A stretch of 64,000 nucleotides of DNA from Nocardioides litoris (GCF_006346315.1 NZ_VDMR01000001.1:1636145-1700144), one strand, 5' to 3'. Shown: positions 1 through 12,544, counted from the stretch's first letter. Program-made: numbers and translations. Notes: generated from the letters alone by a model not told the origin.

Positions 1-25
1 CGTCGAGGGGGTCTGGATCTCCTGA
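1..25 (+). CDS. C-terminal end of an upstream gene, probably pyrR (partial)
   Basis: The frame starting at base 2 reads VEGVWIS and stops at TGA 23-25. This stop overlaps the pyrB ATG (25-27) by one base, the same stop-start coupling used through the rest of this operon. In actinobacteria the gene directly before pyrB is usually pyrR, the bifunctional UMP-sensing regulator and uracil phosphoribosyltransferase. Only seven residues are visible, so the identity is inferred from gene order alone. Confidence 0.4.
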
Positions 26-957
26 TGCGCAAGCACCTGCTCTCCATCGACGACGTCAGCGCCGACGACGCCGCCACCCTGTTCGCGACCGCGGCCGAGA
101 TGCACGACGTGCAGCGCCGCCAGGTCAAGAAGCTGCCCGCGCTGCGCGGCCGCACGGTCATCAACCTGTTCTTCGAGGACTCCACCCGCACCCGGTCGAG
201 CTTCGAGATCGCCGGCAAGTGGCTCAGTGCCGACACCATCAACATCACCGGCAAGGGCAGCTCGGCCAGCAAGGGCGAGAGCCTGCGCGACACCGTGCTC
301 ACCATCGCCGCGATGGGCGTCGACGCCCTCGTCATGCGCCACCCGGCCAGCGGGGCCGCGCTGCAGGTCAGCCAGTGGGTCGACGCGGCCGTGCTCAACG
401 CCGGCGACGGCACCCACGAGCACCCCTCGCAGGCGCTGCTCGACGCCTACACGCTCCAGCAGCGGCTCGGCTCCCTCGAGGGCCGGCACGTCGCCGTCGT
501 CGGCGACCTCACCCACAGCCGGGTCTTCCGCAGCAACGTCAAGCTGCTCACCAAGCTGGGCGCCCAGGTGACCGTCGTCGCCCCGCCCACCCTGATGCCC
601 AGCGGCGTCGGCGCCTGGTCGGCCGCGGCCGGGTTCGCGACGTCGTACGACCTCGACGAGGTGCTGCCGAAGGCCGACGCGGTGATGATGCTGCGGGTCC
701 AGCGGGAGCGGATGAGCGGCGGGTACTTCCCCAGCGCCCGGGAGTACACCGTCGGCTACGGCCTGACCCGCGACCGGCTGCGGCTGCTCGGACCCGACGT
801 GCCGATCTGCCACCCCGGCCCGATGAACCGCGGCCTCGAGATCGCCGCCGACGCCGCCGACGCGGCCCAGTCCGTCGTGCTCGACCAGGTCTCGGCCGGC
901 GTCGCGGTGCGGATGGCCATCCTCTACCACCTGCTCGCCGGCGAGGAGACCGACTGA
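25..957 (+). CDS. pyrB: aspartate carbamoyltransferase catalytic chain
   Basis: This enzyme condenses carbamoyl phosphate with L-aspartate to carbamoyl-aspartate, the committed step of cytoplasmic UMP synthesis. The 310 aa product has the usual length. The carbamoyl-phosphate motif [13 protein letters not shown] lies near residues 50-62, and the later HPGPMNRG motif is present. The ATG overlaps the preceding TGA by one base, and its own TGA (955-957) overlaps the pyrC ATG, so translation is probably coupled through the operon. No regulatory chain (pyrI) is nearby. The carbamoyl phosphate donor is made by carAB further along the same strand. Confidence 0.97.
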   Translation: MRKHLLSIDDVSADDAATLFATAAEMHDVQRRQVKKLPALRGRTVINLFFEDSTRTRSSFEIAGKWLSADTINITGKGSSASKGESLRDTVLTIAAMGVDALVMRHPASGAALQVSQWVDAAVLNAGDGTHEHPSQALLDAYTLQQRLGSLEGRHVAVVGDLTHSRVFRSNVKLLTKLGAQVTVVAPPTLMPSGVGAWSAAAGFATSYDLDEVLPKADAVMMLRVQRERMSGGYFPSAREYTVGYGLTRDRLRLLGPDVPICHPGPMNRGLEIAADAADAAQSVVLDQVSAGVAVRMAILYHLLAGEETD

Positions 958-2252
958 TGAGCGAGACCATCCTGGTCCGGGGCGCCCGCCCGTACGGCGA
1001 CGAGCCGGCTGACCTGCTGCTGCGCGACGGCGTGGTGGCCGAGGTCGGGCCCGGCCTGGACGCGCCGGCGGGGGCCCGGGTCGTCGACGCCGACGGCCTG
1101 GTCGCGCTGCCCGGGCTCGTCGACCTGCACACCCACCTGCGCGAGCCCGGCCGGGAGGACGCCGAGACCGTGCTCACCGGGTCGCGGGCGGCCGCGGTGG
1201 GCGGGTTCACCGCGGTCCTGGCCATGGCCAACACCTCGCCCGTCACCGACACCGCCGAGGCCGCCGAGCGGGTGCACGACCTGGGCCGGACCGCCGGGCT
1301 CGTCGACGTGCACCCGGTCGGGGCGGTCACCCGCGGCCTGGCGGGGGAGGAGCTCGCCGAGCTCGGGCTCATGCACCGCTCCCGGGCGCGAGTCTCGGTC
1401 TTCTCCGACGACGGCCGGTGCGTGGCCGACGCCCGCGTGATGCGGCGTGCGCTGGAGTACGTCAGGGCGTTCGGTGGCGTCGTCTCCCAGCACGCCCAGG
1501 ACCCCTCCCTGGCCGGTCCGGCGTCGTGCTGCCACGAGGGCGAGCTGTCCGGCCGCCTCGGCCTGCCCGGCTGGCCCGGCGTCGCCGAGGAGGTCGTCGT
1601 GGCCCGTGACGTCATGCTGGCCCGGCACACCGGCTCCCGCGTGCACGTCGCGCACGCCTCGACCGCCGGCACCGTGGAGGTGCTGCGTTGGGCCAAGGGC
1701 CTCGGCATCGACGTCACCGCCGAGGTCACCCCGCACCACCTGCTCCTCACCACCGACCTGCTCGAGGGCTACGACCCGACCTACAAGGTCAACCCGCCGC
1801 TGCGGCCGCAGGAGGACGTCGAGGCGCTCCGCGCGGCGCTGGCCGACGGCACCATCGACGCCGTGGCCACCGACCACGCTCCGCACGCCCGGCACGACAA
1901 GGAGCACGCCTTCGTCGACGCGGCGTTCGGCATGCTCGGGCTCGAGACCGCGCTGCCGGTGGTGGCCCACGTGATGGTCGAGTCGGGCCTCATGGGCTGG
2001 GCCGACGTCGCCCGGGTGATGTCCACCGCGCCGGCCCGCATCGCCGGCCTCGACGACCAGGGGCAGGGACTCGGGGTCGGGGCGCCGGCCAACGTCGTCC
2101 TCGTCGACCCCGCCACCCCGCTCGTCGTCGACCGCGACGCCTCGGTCTCGCTCTCGCGCAACAACCCCTGGCACGGCCGCACCCTCGGCGCGTCCGTCGT
2201 CGCGACGTTCCTGCGCGGCGTGCCCACGGTGCTCGACGGGACGCTGGCCTGA
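957..2252 (+). CDS. pyrC: dihydroorotase
   Basis: This gene encodes dihydroorotase (431 aa), which cyclises carbamoyl-aspartate to dihydroorotate. Amidohydrolase metal ligands are visible: HTHLREPG near residue 60, EVTPHHL in the middle, and ATDHAPH for the third site. The open frame continues upstream to 219, but the ATG at 957 overlaps the pyrB stop and begins the normal N-terminus [14 protein letters not shown], so it is the real start. The sequence resembles the class I (PyrC/allantoinase-like) type found in actinobacterial pyr operons. A strong hairpin repeat follows the stop codon, so this may be the end of a transcription segment before hrpB. Confidence 0.96.
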   Translation: MSETILVRGARPYGDEPADLLLRDGVVAEVGPGLDAPAGARVVDADGLVALPGLVDLHTHLREPGREDAETVLTGSRAAAVGGFTAVLAMANTSPVTDTAEAAERVHDLGRTAGLVDVHPVGAVTRGLAGEELAELGLMHRSRARVSVFSDDGRCVADARVMRRALEYVRAFGGVVSQHAQDPSLAGPASCCHEGELSGRLGLPGWPGVAEEVVVARDVMLARHTGSRVHVAHASTAGTVEVLRWAKGLGIDVTAEVTPHHLLLTTDLLEGYDPTYKVNPPLRPQEDVEALRAALADGTIDAVATDHAPHARHDKEHAFVDAAFGMLGLETALPVVAHVMVESGLMGWADVARVMSTAPARIAGLDDQGQGLGVGAPANVVLVDPATPLVVDRDASVSLSRNNPWHGRTLGASVVATFLRGVPTVLDGTLA

Positions 2253-2270
2253 CGGTGGCTGCGGTCCTGG

Positions 2271-2337
2271 CAGATTCTCCGGTGAACCGGAGGATCTCCC
2301 ACTCCTGACGGGGAACTCCCCACCAGGAGTGGGAGAT
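2271..2337. repeat. dispersed palindromic repeat, family A, copy 1
   Basis: Two hairpins fill the pyrC-hrpB gap. The first, CTCCGGTGAACCGGAG (2277-2292), has 7-bp arms around 2 bases. The second has perfect 14-bp arms, ATCTCCCACTCCTG (2294-2307) and its complement (2324-2337), around a loop that can itself fold (GGGGAACTCCCC). The same modules recur at 13134-13207 and 31112-31242. No T-run follows, so if it terminates transcription it is not a classical intrinsic terminator. Confidence 0.85.
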
Positions 2338-2379
2338 CGGTACCCGGAGTCGGCGCCCCCGGCTGGCGGCGGCCGGGAC

Positions 2380-2385
2380 TAGGTT
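2380..2385 (+). promoter_or_regulatory. -10 element TAGGTT for leaderless hrpB
   Basis: TAGGTT fits the actinobacterial -10 consensus TANNNT and sits 7 bases before the GTG at 2393. No ribosome binding site is visible, so the mRNA is probably leaderless. The same spacing recurs at several other genes in the window. Confidence 0.55.
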
Positions 2386-2392
2386 GACGGAC

Positions 2393-4870
2393 GTGGTGGA
2401 CGACCGGGGCGCGGCGCTGCAGCGCCTGCTGGCCGATCCGCCCGACCTGCCCGTCGCCGCGGGCCTCGACCCCCTCGCCGACGCCGTACGACGACGGGGC
2501 GCGGCGGTCGTGCAGGCGCCACCGGGCTCGGGCAAGACGACGCTGGTCCCGCCGGCCGTGGTGCTCGCGGCGGGTGGGGGTCGGGTGGTGGTGACGCAGC
2601 CCCGGCGGATCGCGGCCCGGGCCGCCGCGGTCCGGCTGGCGCAGCTGCTCGGCGAGCCCGTCGGCCGCACGGCCGGCTACACCGTCCGCGGCGACCGGCG
2701 GGCCGGCGACGACACCCTGGTCGAGATGGTCACCCCCGGGGTGCTGCTGCGCCGGCTCCAGCGCGACCCCGACCTCCCGGGGGTCGCCGCGGTGGTCCTC
2801 GACGAGGTGCACGAGCGGGCATTGGACTCCGACCTGGTGCTCGCGCTCCTGGTCGACGTGCGGCGGCACCTGCGCGAGGACCTCCGGCTCGTGGCGATGT
2901 CGGCGACGCTGGAGGCGGAGCGGTTCGCTGCGCTCCTCGACGACGCGCCGGTCGTCACCGTCCCGGGGGCGCTGCACCCGGTCGAGCGCCGGTGGGCTCC
3001 GCCGCCCCCCGGCGTCCTGGCCCGCGACGACCGCGGGGTGACGCCGGCGTTCCTCGACCACGTGGCCGCCACGGTCCGCCGGGCCCTGGCCGAGCAGCCG
3101 GGCGACGTGCTCGTGTTCGTGCCCGGGGTGGGGGAGGTCGGCCAGGTCGTCCGGCGCCTGCGGTCGACCGGCGGTCGCGGGGTCGACGTGCTCGAGCTGC
3201 ACGGCCGCCTCGACGCGGCCGACCAGGACCGCGCCCTGACCGCCCCGACCGGCCGCCGCCGCGTCGTGGTGTCGACCAGCGTCGCCGAGTCCTCCCTCAC
3301 CGTCCCCGGCGTCCGGTCCGTCGTCGACGCCGGGCTGGCCCGCCGCCCGCAGACCGACCACCGGCGCGGCCTGGCCGGGCTCGTCACGACCCGGGTGAGC
3401 CGGGCTGCGGCCGACCAGCGGGCCGGCCGCGCCGGCCGCGAGGCGCCGGGCGCGGCCTACCGCTGCTGGTCCGAGGCCGACCACGCCCACCTGGCCGAGC
3501 ACCCCGAGCCGGAGGTCGCCACGGCCGACCTCGCCGGGTTCGCCCTCGAGCTGGCCGTGTGGGGGAGCCCCGACGGGACGGACCTCGCCCTGCCCACCCC
3601 GCCGCCACACGCCGCCCTCGACACCGCCCGCGACACCCTGCTCGCCCTCGGCGCCGTCGACGACCACGGCGTCGTCACCGACCGCGGCCGAGCCATGGCC
3701 CGGGTGCCGGCCGACCCGCGGCTGGCCCGCGCCCTGCTCGACGGCGCCCCCCTCGTCGGTGCCCGCCGGGCCGCCCGGGTCGTGGCCCTGCTCGCCGAGG
3801 ACGTGCGACCCCCCGGCGGAGACCTGGCCGCCGCCCTGCGGACGACGGGCCCGTGGCGCGAGACCGCCCGGCGGCTCGAGCGGCTCGTCCCGCCGACCGG
3901 GGGCGAGCCGGGACCGACCGACGACCAGGCCGTCGGTGTCGTCGTCGCCCTGGCCCACCCGAGCCGACTGGCCCGGCTCCGCCGACCGGGCGGGACGGCG
4001 TACGCGACCGTCGGCGGCACCGGTGCCGTGCTCCCACCGGGCTCGCCGCTGCTCGGCACGCCGTGGCTCGCCGTCGCCGACGCCGACCGCCGCCCGGGGG
4101 ATCGCGACGCCACCATCCGCAGTGCCGCGCCCGTCGACGAGGACTTCGCGCTGGAGGCCGCGGCGGCCCTCCTCGTCGAGGCCGACGAGGTCGCCTGGCG
4201 CGACGGCCGGGTCACCGCCCGGCGGGTCACCCGCCTCGGGGCGATCGAGCTGTCCGCGGCGCCCGTCGCGCACCCCGACCCGGCCGCCGTGGCTGGCGCC
4301 GTCGCCGACGCCCTGCGCCGCGACGGCCTGGGCGTGCTGCGCTGGACCGACGCGGCGACCTCGCTGCGGCAGCGGCTCGGCTTCCTGCACCGCACCCTGG
4401 GCGCTCCCTGGCCCGACGTCGGCGACGAGGCCCTGCTCGACCGGGCGCCCGAGTGGCTCGGCGGCCAGGACCCCCGCCGGGTCGACGTGCTGCAGGCCCT
4501 GCGCGGGCTCCTGCCCTGGCCCGCGGCCACCCGCCTCGACGAGCTCGCCCCCGAGCGGATCGCCGTGCCCAGCGGCTCGGCCGTCCGCGTCGACTACGCG
4601 GCGGACCCGCCCGTGCTCGCGGTCAAGGTGCAGGAGGTCTTCGGCCTGGCCGAGACGCCCCGGCTGGCCGAGGGTCGTGTGCCGGTCGTGCTGCACCTGC
4701 TCTCGCCCGCGCGCCGGCCGGCCGCGGTGACCTCCGACCTGGCGTCGTTCTGGCGCACCGGCTACCCCCAGGTCCGCGCCGACCTGCGTGGCCGCTACCC
4801 CAAGCACGCCTGGCCCGAGGACCCGCTGTCCGCGCCGCCGACGCGCGGCACCGCCCGGCTGCGCCGCTGA
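2393..4870 (+). CDS. hrpB: ATP-dependent RNA helicase HrpB-type (DExH box)
   Basis: A superfamily 2 DExH helicase of 825 aa, the family length. Walker A is PPGSGKTT near residue 43, motif II is LDEVHERA (DEVH), motif III is MSATLE, and motif VI is QRAGRAGRE. The C-terminal third matches the HrpB-specific region, including a conserved HAWPEDP stretch near the end. The frame opens at TTG 2384, but GTG 2393 is preferred because a TAGGTT -10 box lies 7 bases before it; GTG 2396 is also possible. Cellular role in actinobacteria is not established. Its position between pyrC and carA splits the pyrimidine cluster, and it has its own promoter, so it is probably a passenger there. Confidence 0.9.
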   Translation: MVDDRGAALQRLLADPPDLPVAAGLDPLADAVRRRGAAVVQAPPGSGKTTLVPPAVVLAAGGGRVVVTQPRRIAARAAAVRLAQLLGEPVGRTAGYTVRGDRRAGDDTLVEMVTPGVLLRRLQRDPDLPGVAAVVLDEVHERALDSDLVLALLVDVRRHLREDLRLVAMSATLEAERFAALLDDAPVVTVPGALHPVERRWAPPPPGVLARDDRGVTPAFLDHVAATVRRALAEQPGDVLVFVPGVGEVGQVVRRLRSTGGRGVDVLELHGRLDAADQDRALTAPTGRRRVVVSTSVAESSLTVPGVRSVVDAGLARRPQTDHRRGLAGLVTTRVSRAAADQRAGRAGREAPGAAYRCWSEADHAHLAEHPEPEVATADLAGFALELAVWGSPDGTDLALPTPPPHAALDTARDTLLALGAVDDHGVVTDRGRAMARVPADPRLARALLDGAPLVGARRAARVVALLAEDVRPPGGDLAAALRTTGPWRETARRLERLVPPTGGEPGPTDDQAVGVVVALAHPSRLARLRRPGGTAYATVGGTGAVLPPGSPLLGTPWLAVADADRRPGDRDATIRSAAPVDEDFALEAAAALLVEADEVAWRDGRVTARRVTRLGAIELSAAPVAHPDPAAVAGAVADALRRDGLGVLRWTDAATSLRQRLGFLHRTLGAPWPDVGDEALLDRAPEWLGGQDPRRVDVLQALRGLLPWPAATRLDELAPERIAVPSGSAVRVDYAADPPVLAVKVQEVFGLAETPRLAEGRVPVVLHLLSPARRPAAVTSDLASFWRTGYPQVRADLRGRYPKHAWPEDPLSAPPTRGTARLRR

Positions 4871-4876
4871 TAGGGT
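4871..4876 (+). promoter_or_regulatory. -10 element TAGGGT for carA
   Basis: TAGGGT begins directly after the hrpB stop codon (TGA 4868-4870). A start site about 7 bases on would give carAB-pyrD its own leadered transcript of roughly 50 nt, ending in the AAGGAGG ribosome binding site at 4924-4930. No PyrR-type attenuator fold is obvious in this short leader. Confidence 0.45.
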
Positions 4877-4936
4877 CTGACCCGGCTCGATCCATCCTTT
4901 AAGCACCGTCCCGTGAGGCGGAGAAGGAGGTACGGC

Positions 4937-6141
4937 GTGCCTGCGCATGCCCCGGCGATCCTCGTCCTCGAGGACGGTCGCACCTTCCGCGGCGACTCCT
5001 ACGGCGCCGAGGGGGAGACCTTCGGCGAAGCCGTCTTCAACACCGGCATGACCGGCTACCAGGAGACGCTGACCGACCCGTCCTACCACTGCCAGGTCGT
5101 CGTCATGACGGCCCCGCACATCGGCAACACCGGCGTCAACGACGAGGACGACGAGTCCTCGCGCTTCTGGGTCGCCGGGTACGTCGTCCGTGACCCCGCC
5201 CGGGTCACCTCCAGCTGGCGCAGCCGCCGCAGCCTCGACGACGAGCTGCGCGCCCAAGGCGTCGTCGGCATCTCCGGCGTCGACACCCGCGCCCTGACCC
5301 GCCACCTGCGCGAGCGCGGCGCCATGCGGGTCGCCATCTCCACCGCGCCGACCGACGTGGCCGACCCGACCGCCCTGCTCGCGCGGGTGCGCGACGCCGG
5401 CGCGATGCCCGGCTCCGAGCTGGCCTCGGAGGTCTCCACCACCGAGACCTACGTCGTCCCCGCACACCCCGGACCCTGGGGCGAGAAGAAGCACACCGTC
5501 GTCGCCCTCGACCTCGGCATCAAGACCATGACGCCGCGCCGGATGGCCGAGCGCGGCTGCGAGGTGCACGTCGTCCCGGCGACCGCCTCGCTGGAGGAGA
5601 TCACCGCGCTCCGGCCCGACGGGCTCTTCTACTCCAACGGCCCCGGCGACCCCGCGGCCACGACGCACCAGGTCGAGGTGCTCCAGGGGGCCCTGGCCCA
5701 GGGCCTGCCCTACTTCGGCATCTGCTTCGGCAACCAGCTCTTCGGCCGCGCCCTCGGGTTCGGCACCTACAAGCTCAAGTACGGCCACCGCGGCATCAAC
5801 CAGCCGGTCATGGACCGCACCACGGGCAAGGTCGAGGTGACCGCCCACAACCACGGGTTCGCCGTGGACGCCCCGCTCGACGCGCCCACCACGACGCCGT
5901 ACGGCGAGGCGAGCGTGAGCCACGTGTGCCTCAACGACGACGTGGTCGAGGGCCTCGAGCTGCGTGACGCCGCGGGCCGCCTGACGGGCTTCTCGGTCCA
6001 GTACCACCCCGAGGCCGCCGCCGGCCCGCACGACGCGGCGTACCTGTTCGACCGCTTCATCGACCTGATGTCCGGCTCGCGTGGTCTCGAGACAGGCGCC
6101 GGCGCGCCTTCCTCGACCACCGTGGGGGAGGAGAACGCCTG

Positions 6142-6142
<1 letters not shown>
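4937..6142 (+). CDS. carA: carbamoyl-phosphate synthase small (glutaminase) subunit
   Basis: CarA hydrolyses glutamine and channels ammonia to CarB for carbamoyl phosphate, used in both pyrimidine and arginine synthesis. The class I amidotransferase nucleophile lies in GICFGNQ, and the His/Glu pair in QYHPEA. An upstream in-frame GTG (4913) exists, but AAGGAGG at 4924-4930 is correctly placed 6 bases before GTG 4937, giving 401 aa starting [14 protein letters not shown]. The protein is normal up to FDRFIDLM. The tail [16 protein letters not shown] is encoded by a dispersed palindromic repeat (6080-6124) that also occurs in non-coding DNA at 13414. The TGA overlaps the carB ATG. Confidence 0.96.
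6080..6124. repeat. dispersed palindromic repeat, family B, copy inside carA
   Basis: This 45-bp element begins CGTGGTCTCGAGACAGGC and ends CGCCTTCCTCGACCACCGTG, forming an imperfect hairpin. The same arms with a different centre occur in non-coding DNA at 13414-13459. Here the element is read in frame as the last part of CarA and stops 15 bases before the stop codon, leaving the carA-carB overlap intact. Confidence 0.85.
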
Positions 6143-9462
<3,320 letters not shown>

Positions 9463-9498
9463 GACGCGACGACGAGGACGACGGGACGGGAGCCGGGC

Positions 9499-10542
9499 AT
9501 GAGCGTCTACCAGCGGGTGTTCGAGCACGGCTTCCGCCGTCTCGACGCCGAGCGGGCCCACGAGCTCGGCTTCCGGGCGATCCGGGCGGTGCCGACCCGC
9601 GGGCCGGTCGCGACCCGGCTCCGCCCGCGCGGCACGCCGCTGCGGGCGATGGGCCTGACCTTCCCGCACCCGCTGGGCCTGGCCGCCGGGTTCGACAAGA
9701 ACGCCGCCGGCATCGACGCCCTCGGCGCCCTCGGCTTCGGGCACGTCGAGGTCGGCACGGTCACCGGCCAGGCGCAGCCCGGCAACCCCCAGCCGCGGTT
9801 GTTCCGCCTCGTCGCCGACCGCGCCGTGGTCAACCGGATGGGGTTCAACAACGACGGCGCCGAGGCGGTGGCCGCCCGGCTGGCCGCCCGCGGTCGCCGT
9901 CCGGCCGGTCCGGTGCTGGGCGTCAACATCGGCAAGACCAAGGTCGTCCCCGAGGACGACGAGGCCGCCGTGCTCGACGACTACGCCCTGTCCACGCGGC
10001 TGCTCGCGCCGCACGCCGACTACCTCGTGGTCAACGTGTCCTCGCCCAACACCCCCGGGCTCCGGTCCCTGCAGGCCGTGGAGCGGCTCGGCCCGCTGCT
10101 GGGGCACGTGCGTCGGGTGGCCGACGACGCCACACCGGGCACCCGCGACCGGCTGCCGCTGCTGGTGAAGATCGCCCCCGACCTCGCCGACGCCGACGTG
10201 CTCGCCGTGGCCGACCTCGCGCTCGAGCTGCGCCTGGACGGCATCGTGGCCACCAACACCACGATCGGCCGCGGTGGCCTGCGCTCCCACCCCTCGCAGG
10301 TGGCCGAGGTGGGCGCCGGTGGCCTGTCCGGCCGACCGCTGACCGCGCGTGCGACCGACGTCGTACGGATGCTGCGGGAGCGTGTGGGGCCCGACCTGGC
10401 CCTCGTCGGCGTCGGCGGCATCAGCACCGTCGACGACGCCCGCGAGCGGCTCGAGGCCGGCGCCGACCTGCTGCAGGCCTACACGGCGTTCATCTACGAG
10501 GGGCCGCTGTGGCCCCGCCGCATCGCGAAGGGACTGGGTTGA
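9499..10542 (+). CDS. pyrD: dihydroorotate dehydrogenase (quinone), class 2
   Basis: This FMN enzyme oxidises dihydroorotate to orotate and passes electrons to membrane quinone. Length (347 aa) and the N-terminal extension of about 40 residues before the barrel indicate the membrane-associated class 2. FDKNA follows the first strand, the catalytic serine lies in NVSSPNTPG, and the FMN phosphate loop GVGGI is near the end. A GGGAG ribosome binding site precedes the ATG by 6 bases. The stop TGA overlaps the ATG of the lactate oxidase-like gene. Confidence 0.96.
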   Translation: MSVYQRVFEHGFRRLDAERAHELGFRAIRAVPTRGPVATRLRPRGTPLRAMGLTFPHPLGLAAGFDKNAAGIDALGALGFGHVEVGTVTGQAQPGNPQPRLFRLVADRAVVNRMGFNNDGAEAVAARLAARGRRPAGPVLGVNIGKTKVVPEDDEAAVLDDYALSTRLLAPHADYLVVNVSSPNTPGLRSLQAVERLGPLLGHVRRVADDATPGTRDRLPLLVKIAPDLADADVLAVADLALELRLDGIVATNTTIGRGGLRSHPSQVAEVGAGGLSGRPLTARATDVVRMLRERVGPDLALVGVGGISTVDDARERLEAGADLLQAYTAFIYEGPLWPRRIAKGLG

Positions 10543-11699
10543 TGGCGTACGGCGACTACCAGATCGAGCTCTACCTCGGCAGCCTCGGCGGCTCACTGCC
10601 CCAGCAGCCGTTCTCCTACCCCGAGCTGGAGCAGCACGCGCTGGCGACGCTGACGCCGGAGCTGCGCAGCTACGTCGCCGGTGGGGCCGGCAACGAGCAG
10701 ACCGCCCGCGACAACGCGGCGGCGTTCGACGACTGGGCGCTGGTGCCACGGATGCTGCGGGCCAGCGAGCAGCGCGACCTGTCGATCGAGCTGTTCGGCA
10801 AGCGCCTCCCGTCGCCGCTGCTGATGGCGCCGGTCGGCGTGCTCGGCATCTGCTCGCCCGACCAGCACGGCGACGTCCACGGCGCCGAGGCCGCGGCCGC
10901 CACCGGGGTGCCGTTCATCGGCTCGACCCTGATGAGCGACCCCGTCGAGGACGTGCTGCCCGCCACCGGCGACACGCCGGCCTGGTTCCAGCTCTACACG
11001 CCCAAGAACCGCGACCTGGCCGCCAGCTTCGTCTCCCGGGCCGAGGCCGCGGGCGCCGAGGCCCTCGTCGTCACGCTCGACACCTGGGTGCCGGGCTGGC
11101 GCCCGCGCGACCTGGCCTCGGGCAACTTCCCGCAGCTACGGGGCAAGGCCCTGGCCAACTACACCTCCGACCCGGTCTTCCGCGAGCTCGTCGGCCCCGA
11201 CCCCGACATCGGCACCATCGTGATGACGTGGGTGGGCCTGTTCGGCCACCCGGTCACCTGGGACGACCTGGCCTGGCTGCGGTCGCTGACCGACCTGCCC
11301 CTGGTGCTCAAGGGCATCTGCCACCCCGACGACGCCCGCCGCGCCCTCGACGAGGGTGCCGACGGCATCTACTGCTCCAACCACGGCGGCCGCCAGGCCA
11401 ACGGTGGGGGAGCGGCCCTGACCTGGCTGCCCGAGGTGGTCGACGCCGTGGCCGGCCGCGCGCCGGTCGTCTTCGACTCCGGTGTCCGCACCGGTGCCGA
11501 CGTCGTCAAGGCGCTCGCCCTCGGTGCGACGGCGGTCGCCGTCGGCCGGCCCTACGTCTACGGCCTCGCCCACGGCGGCGTCCCCGGTGCGGTGCACGTG
11601 CTGCGCTCGATCCTCGCCGAGGCCGACCTGCTGATGGCCGTCGACGGCTACCCGACCGTCGCCGACCTCAGCCGCGACGCGCTGCGCAGGCTCCGGTGA
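10542..11699 (+). CDS. FMN-dependent alpha-hydroxy acid oxidase, lactate 2-monooxygenase-like
   Basis: An FMN-binding (beta/alpha)8 alpha-hydroxy acid dehydrogenase of 385 aa. It closely resembles recalled mycobacterial lactate 2-monooxygenase along its length: an N-terminal GDYQIELY segment, SYVAGGAGNEQT near residue 43, TLDTWVPGWRPRDL near 178, and the catalytic SNHGGRQ (His281). DSGVRTGADVVKAL forms the FMN phosphate region. The predicted reaction is L-lactate plus O2 to acetate, CO2 and water, though the substrate is inferred. It is coupled to pyrD (TGATG overlap) and pyrF (GTGA overlap), so it is made with two pyrimidine enzymes, one of them also an FMN protein. Why it sits here is unknown. 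Confidence 0.85.
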   Translation: MAYGDYQIELYLGSLGGSLPQQPFSYPELEQHALATLTPELRSYVAGGAGNEQTARDNAAAFDDWALVPRMLRASEQRDLSIELFGKRLPSPLLMAPVGVLGICSPDQHGDVHGAEAAAATGVPFIGSTLMSDPVEDVLPATGDTPAWFQLYTPKNRDLAASFVSRAEAAGAEALVVTLDTWVPGWRPRDLASGNFPQLRGKALANYTSDPVFRELVGPDPDIGTIVMTWVGLFGHPVTWDDLAWLRSLTDLPLVLKGICHPDDARRALDEGADGIYCSNHGGRQANGGGAALTWLPEVVDAVAGRAPVVFDSGVRTGADVVKALALGATAVAVGRPYVYGLAHGGVPGAVHVLRSILAEADLLMAVDGYPTVADLSRDALRRLR

Positions 11700-12544
11700 C
11701 GGCGGGGGCGACGTTCGGCGAGCGGTTCGTGGCGGCGGTCGCCGACCGCGGACCGTTCTGCGTCGGCATCGACCCCCACGCCGGGCTGCTGCGCGACTGG
11801 GGCCTCGACGACACCCCGGCCGGCCTCGAGCGGTTCGCCCTCACGGTCGTCGAGGCCGTGGCCCCGCTGTGCGCGCTGGTCAAGCCGCAGTCGGCGTTCT
11901 ACGAGCGCCACGGCTCACGCGGCGTCGCCGTGCTCGAGCGGGTCGTGGCGGAGTCCCGCGCCACCGGGGCGCTGGTGCTCATGGACGCCAAGCGCGGCGA
12001 CATCGGCTCCACCTCCGCGGCGTACGCCGAGGCCTACCTCGACCCCGCGAGCCCCCTCGGCTCCGACGCGGTCACCGTGAGCCCCTACCTCGGCTTCGGG
12101 TCGCTGGACCCGTTCGTCGACGCCGCGCGCACCCACGGCGGGGGCCTGTTCGTGCTCGCCCTCACCTCCAACCCCGAGGGCCCCGAGGTCCAGCACGCCG
12201 TCGTGGTCGACGGCGCGGGCGGCGTGACCGGCGAACGGGTGGCCGACCGCGTCCTGGCCCACCTGCGCCGCCTCAACGACGGGGCACGGCCGCTCGGCTC
12301 CTTCGGCGCGGTCGTCGGGGCGACCATCGGCGACACCGGTGCCGACTTCTCCTTCAACGGCCCCGTCCTCGCTCCCGGGTACGGCGCCCAGGGCGGCACC
12401 TCGGCCGACGTGCGCCGCATCTTCGGCCCCGCCGCCGCGCACGTCGCCCCCAGCTCCTCGCGCGAGGTGCTGCGCGCCGGTCCCGACCTGGACGCCATGC
12501 GCGACGCCGTGCGCCGCGCCAACGACGACCTGCGGCTCCCGTGA
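11696..12544 (+). CDS. pyrF: orotidine 5'-phosphate decarboxylase
   Basis: PyrF decarboxylates OMP to UMP, the last step of the pathway. The 282 aa length and the motif VLMDAKRGDIG, with the catalytic Lys/Asp, indicate the longer type 2 family typical of actinobacteria. VGIDPH and KPQSAFYE near the start fit as well. The open frame extends far upstream, but the GTG at 11696 overlaps the preceding stop as GTGA and begins the correct N-terminus TAGATFGERFVAAV. The orotate phosphoribosyltransferase gene pyrE is not in the window. Confidence 0.95.
   Translation: MTAGATFGERFVAAVADRGPFCVGIDPHAGLLRDWGLDDTPAGLERFALTVVEAVAPLCALVKPQSAFYERHGSRGVAVLERVVAESRATGALVLMDAKRGDIGSTSAAYAEAYLDPASPLGSDAVTVSPYLGFGSLDPFVDAARTHGGGLFVLALTSNPEGPEVQHAVVVDGAGGVTGERVADRVLAHLRRLNDGARPLGSFGAVVGATIGDTGADFSFNGPVLAPGYGAQGGTSADVRRIFGPAAAHVAPSSSREVLRAGPDLDAMRDAVRRANDDLRLP

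Noticed and set aside
4913..4936. Upstream GTG start for carA
   Set aside because: It precedes the AAGGAGG ribosome binding site, adds Arg-rich residues not found in CarA, and GTG 4937 is correctly spaced.
1781..6031. Very long minus-strand open frame (1416 aa) opposite pyrC-hrpB-carA, and another at 5767-10749 (1660 aa)
   Set aside because: They lie antisense to well-supported genes and are Gly/Arg/Val/His-rich without any domain. Long stop-free antisense frames are expected in very GC-rich coding DNA.
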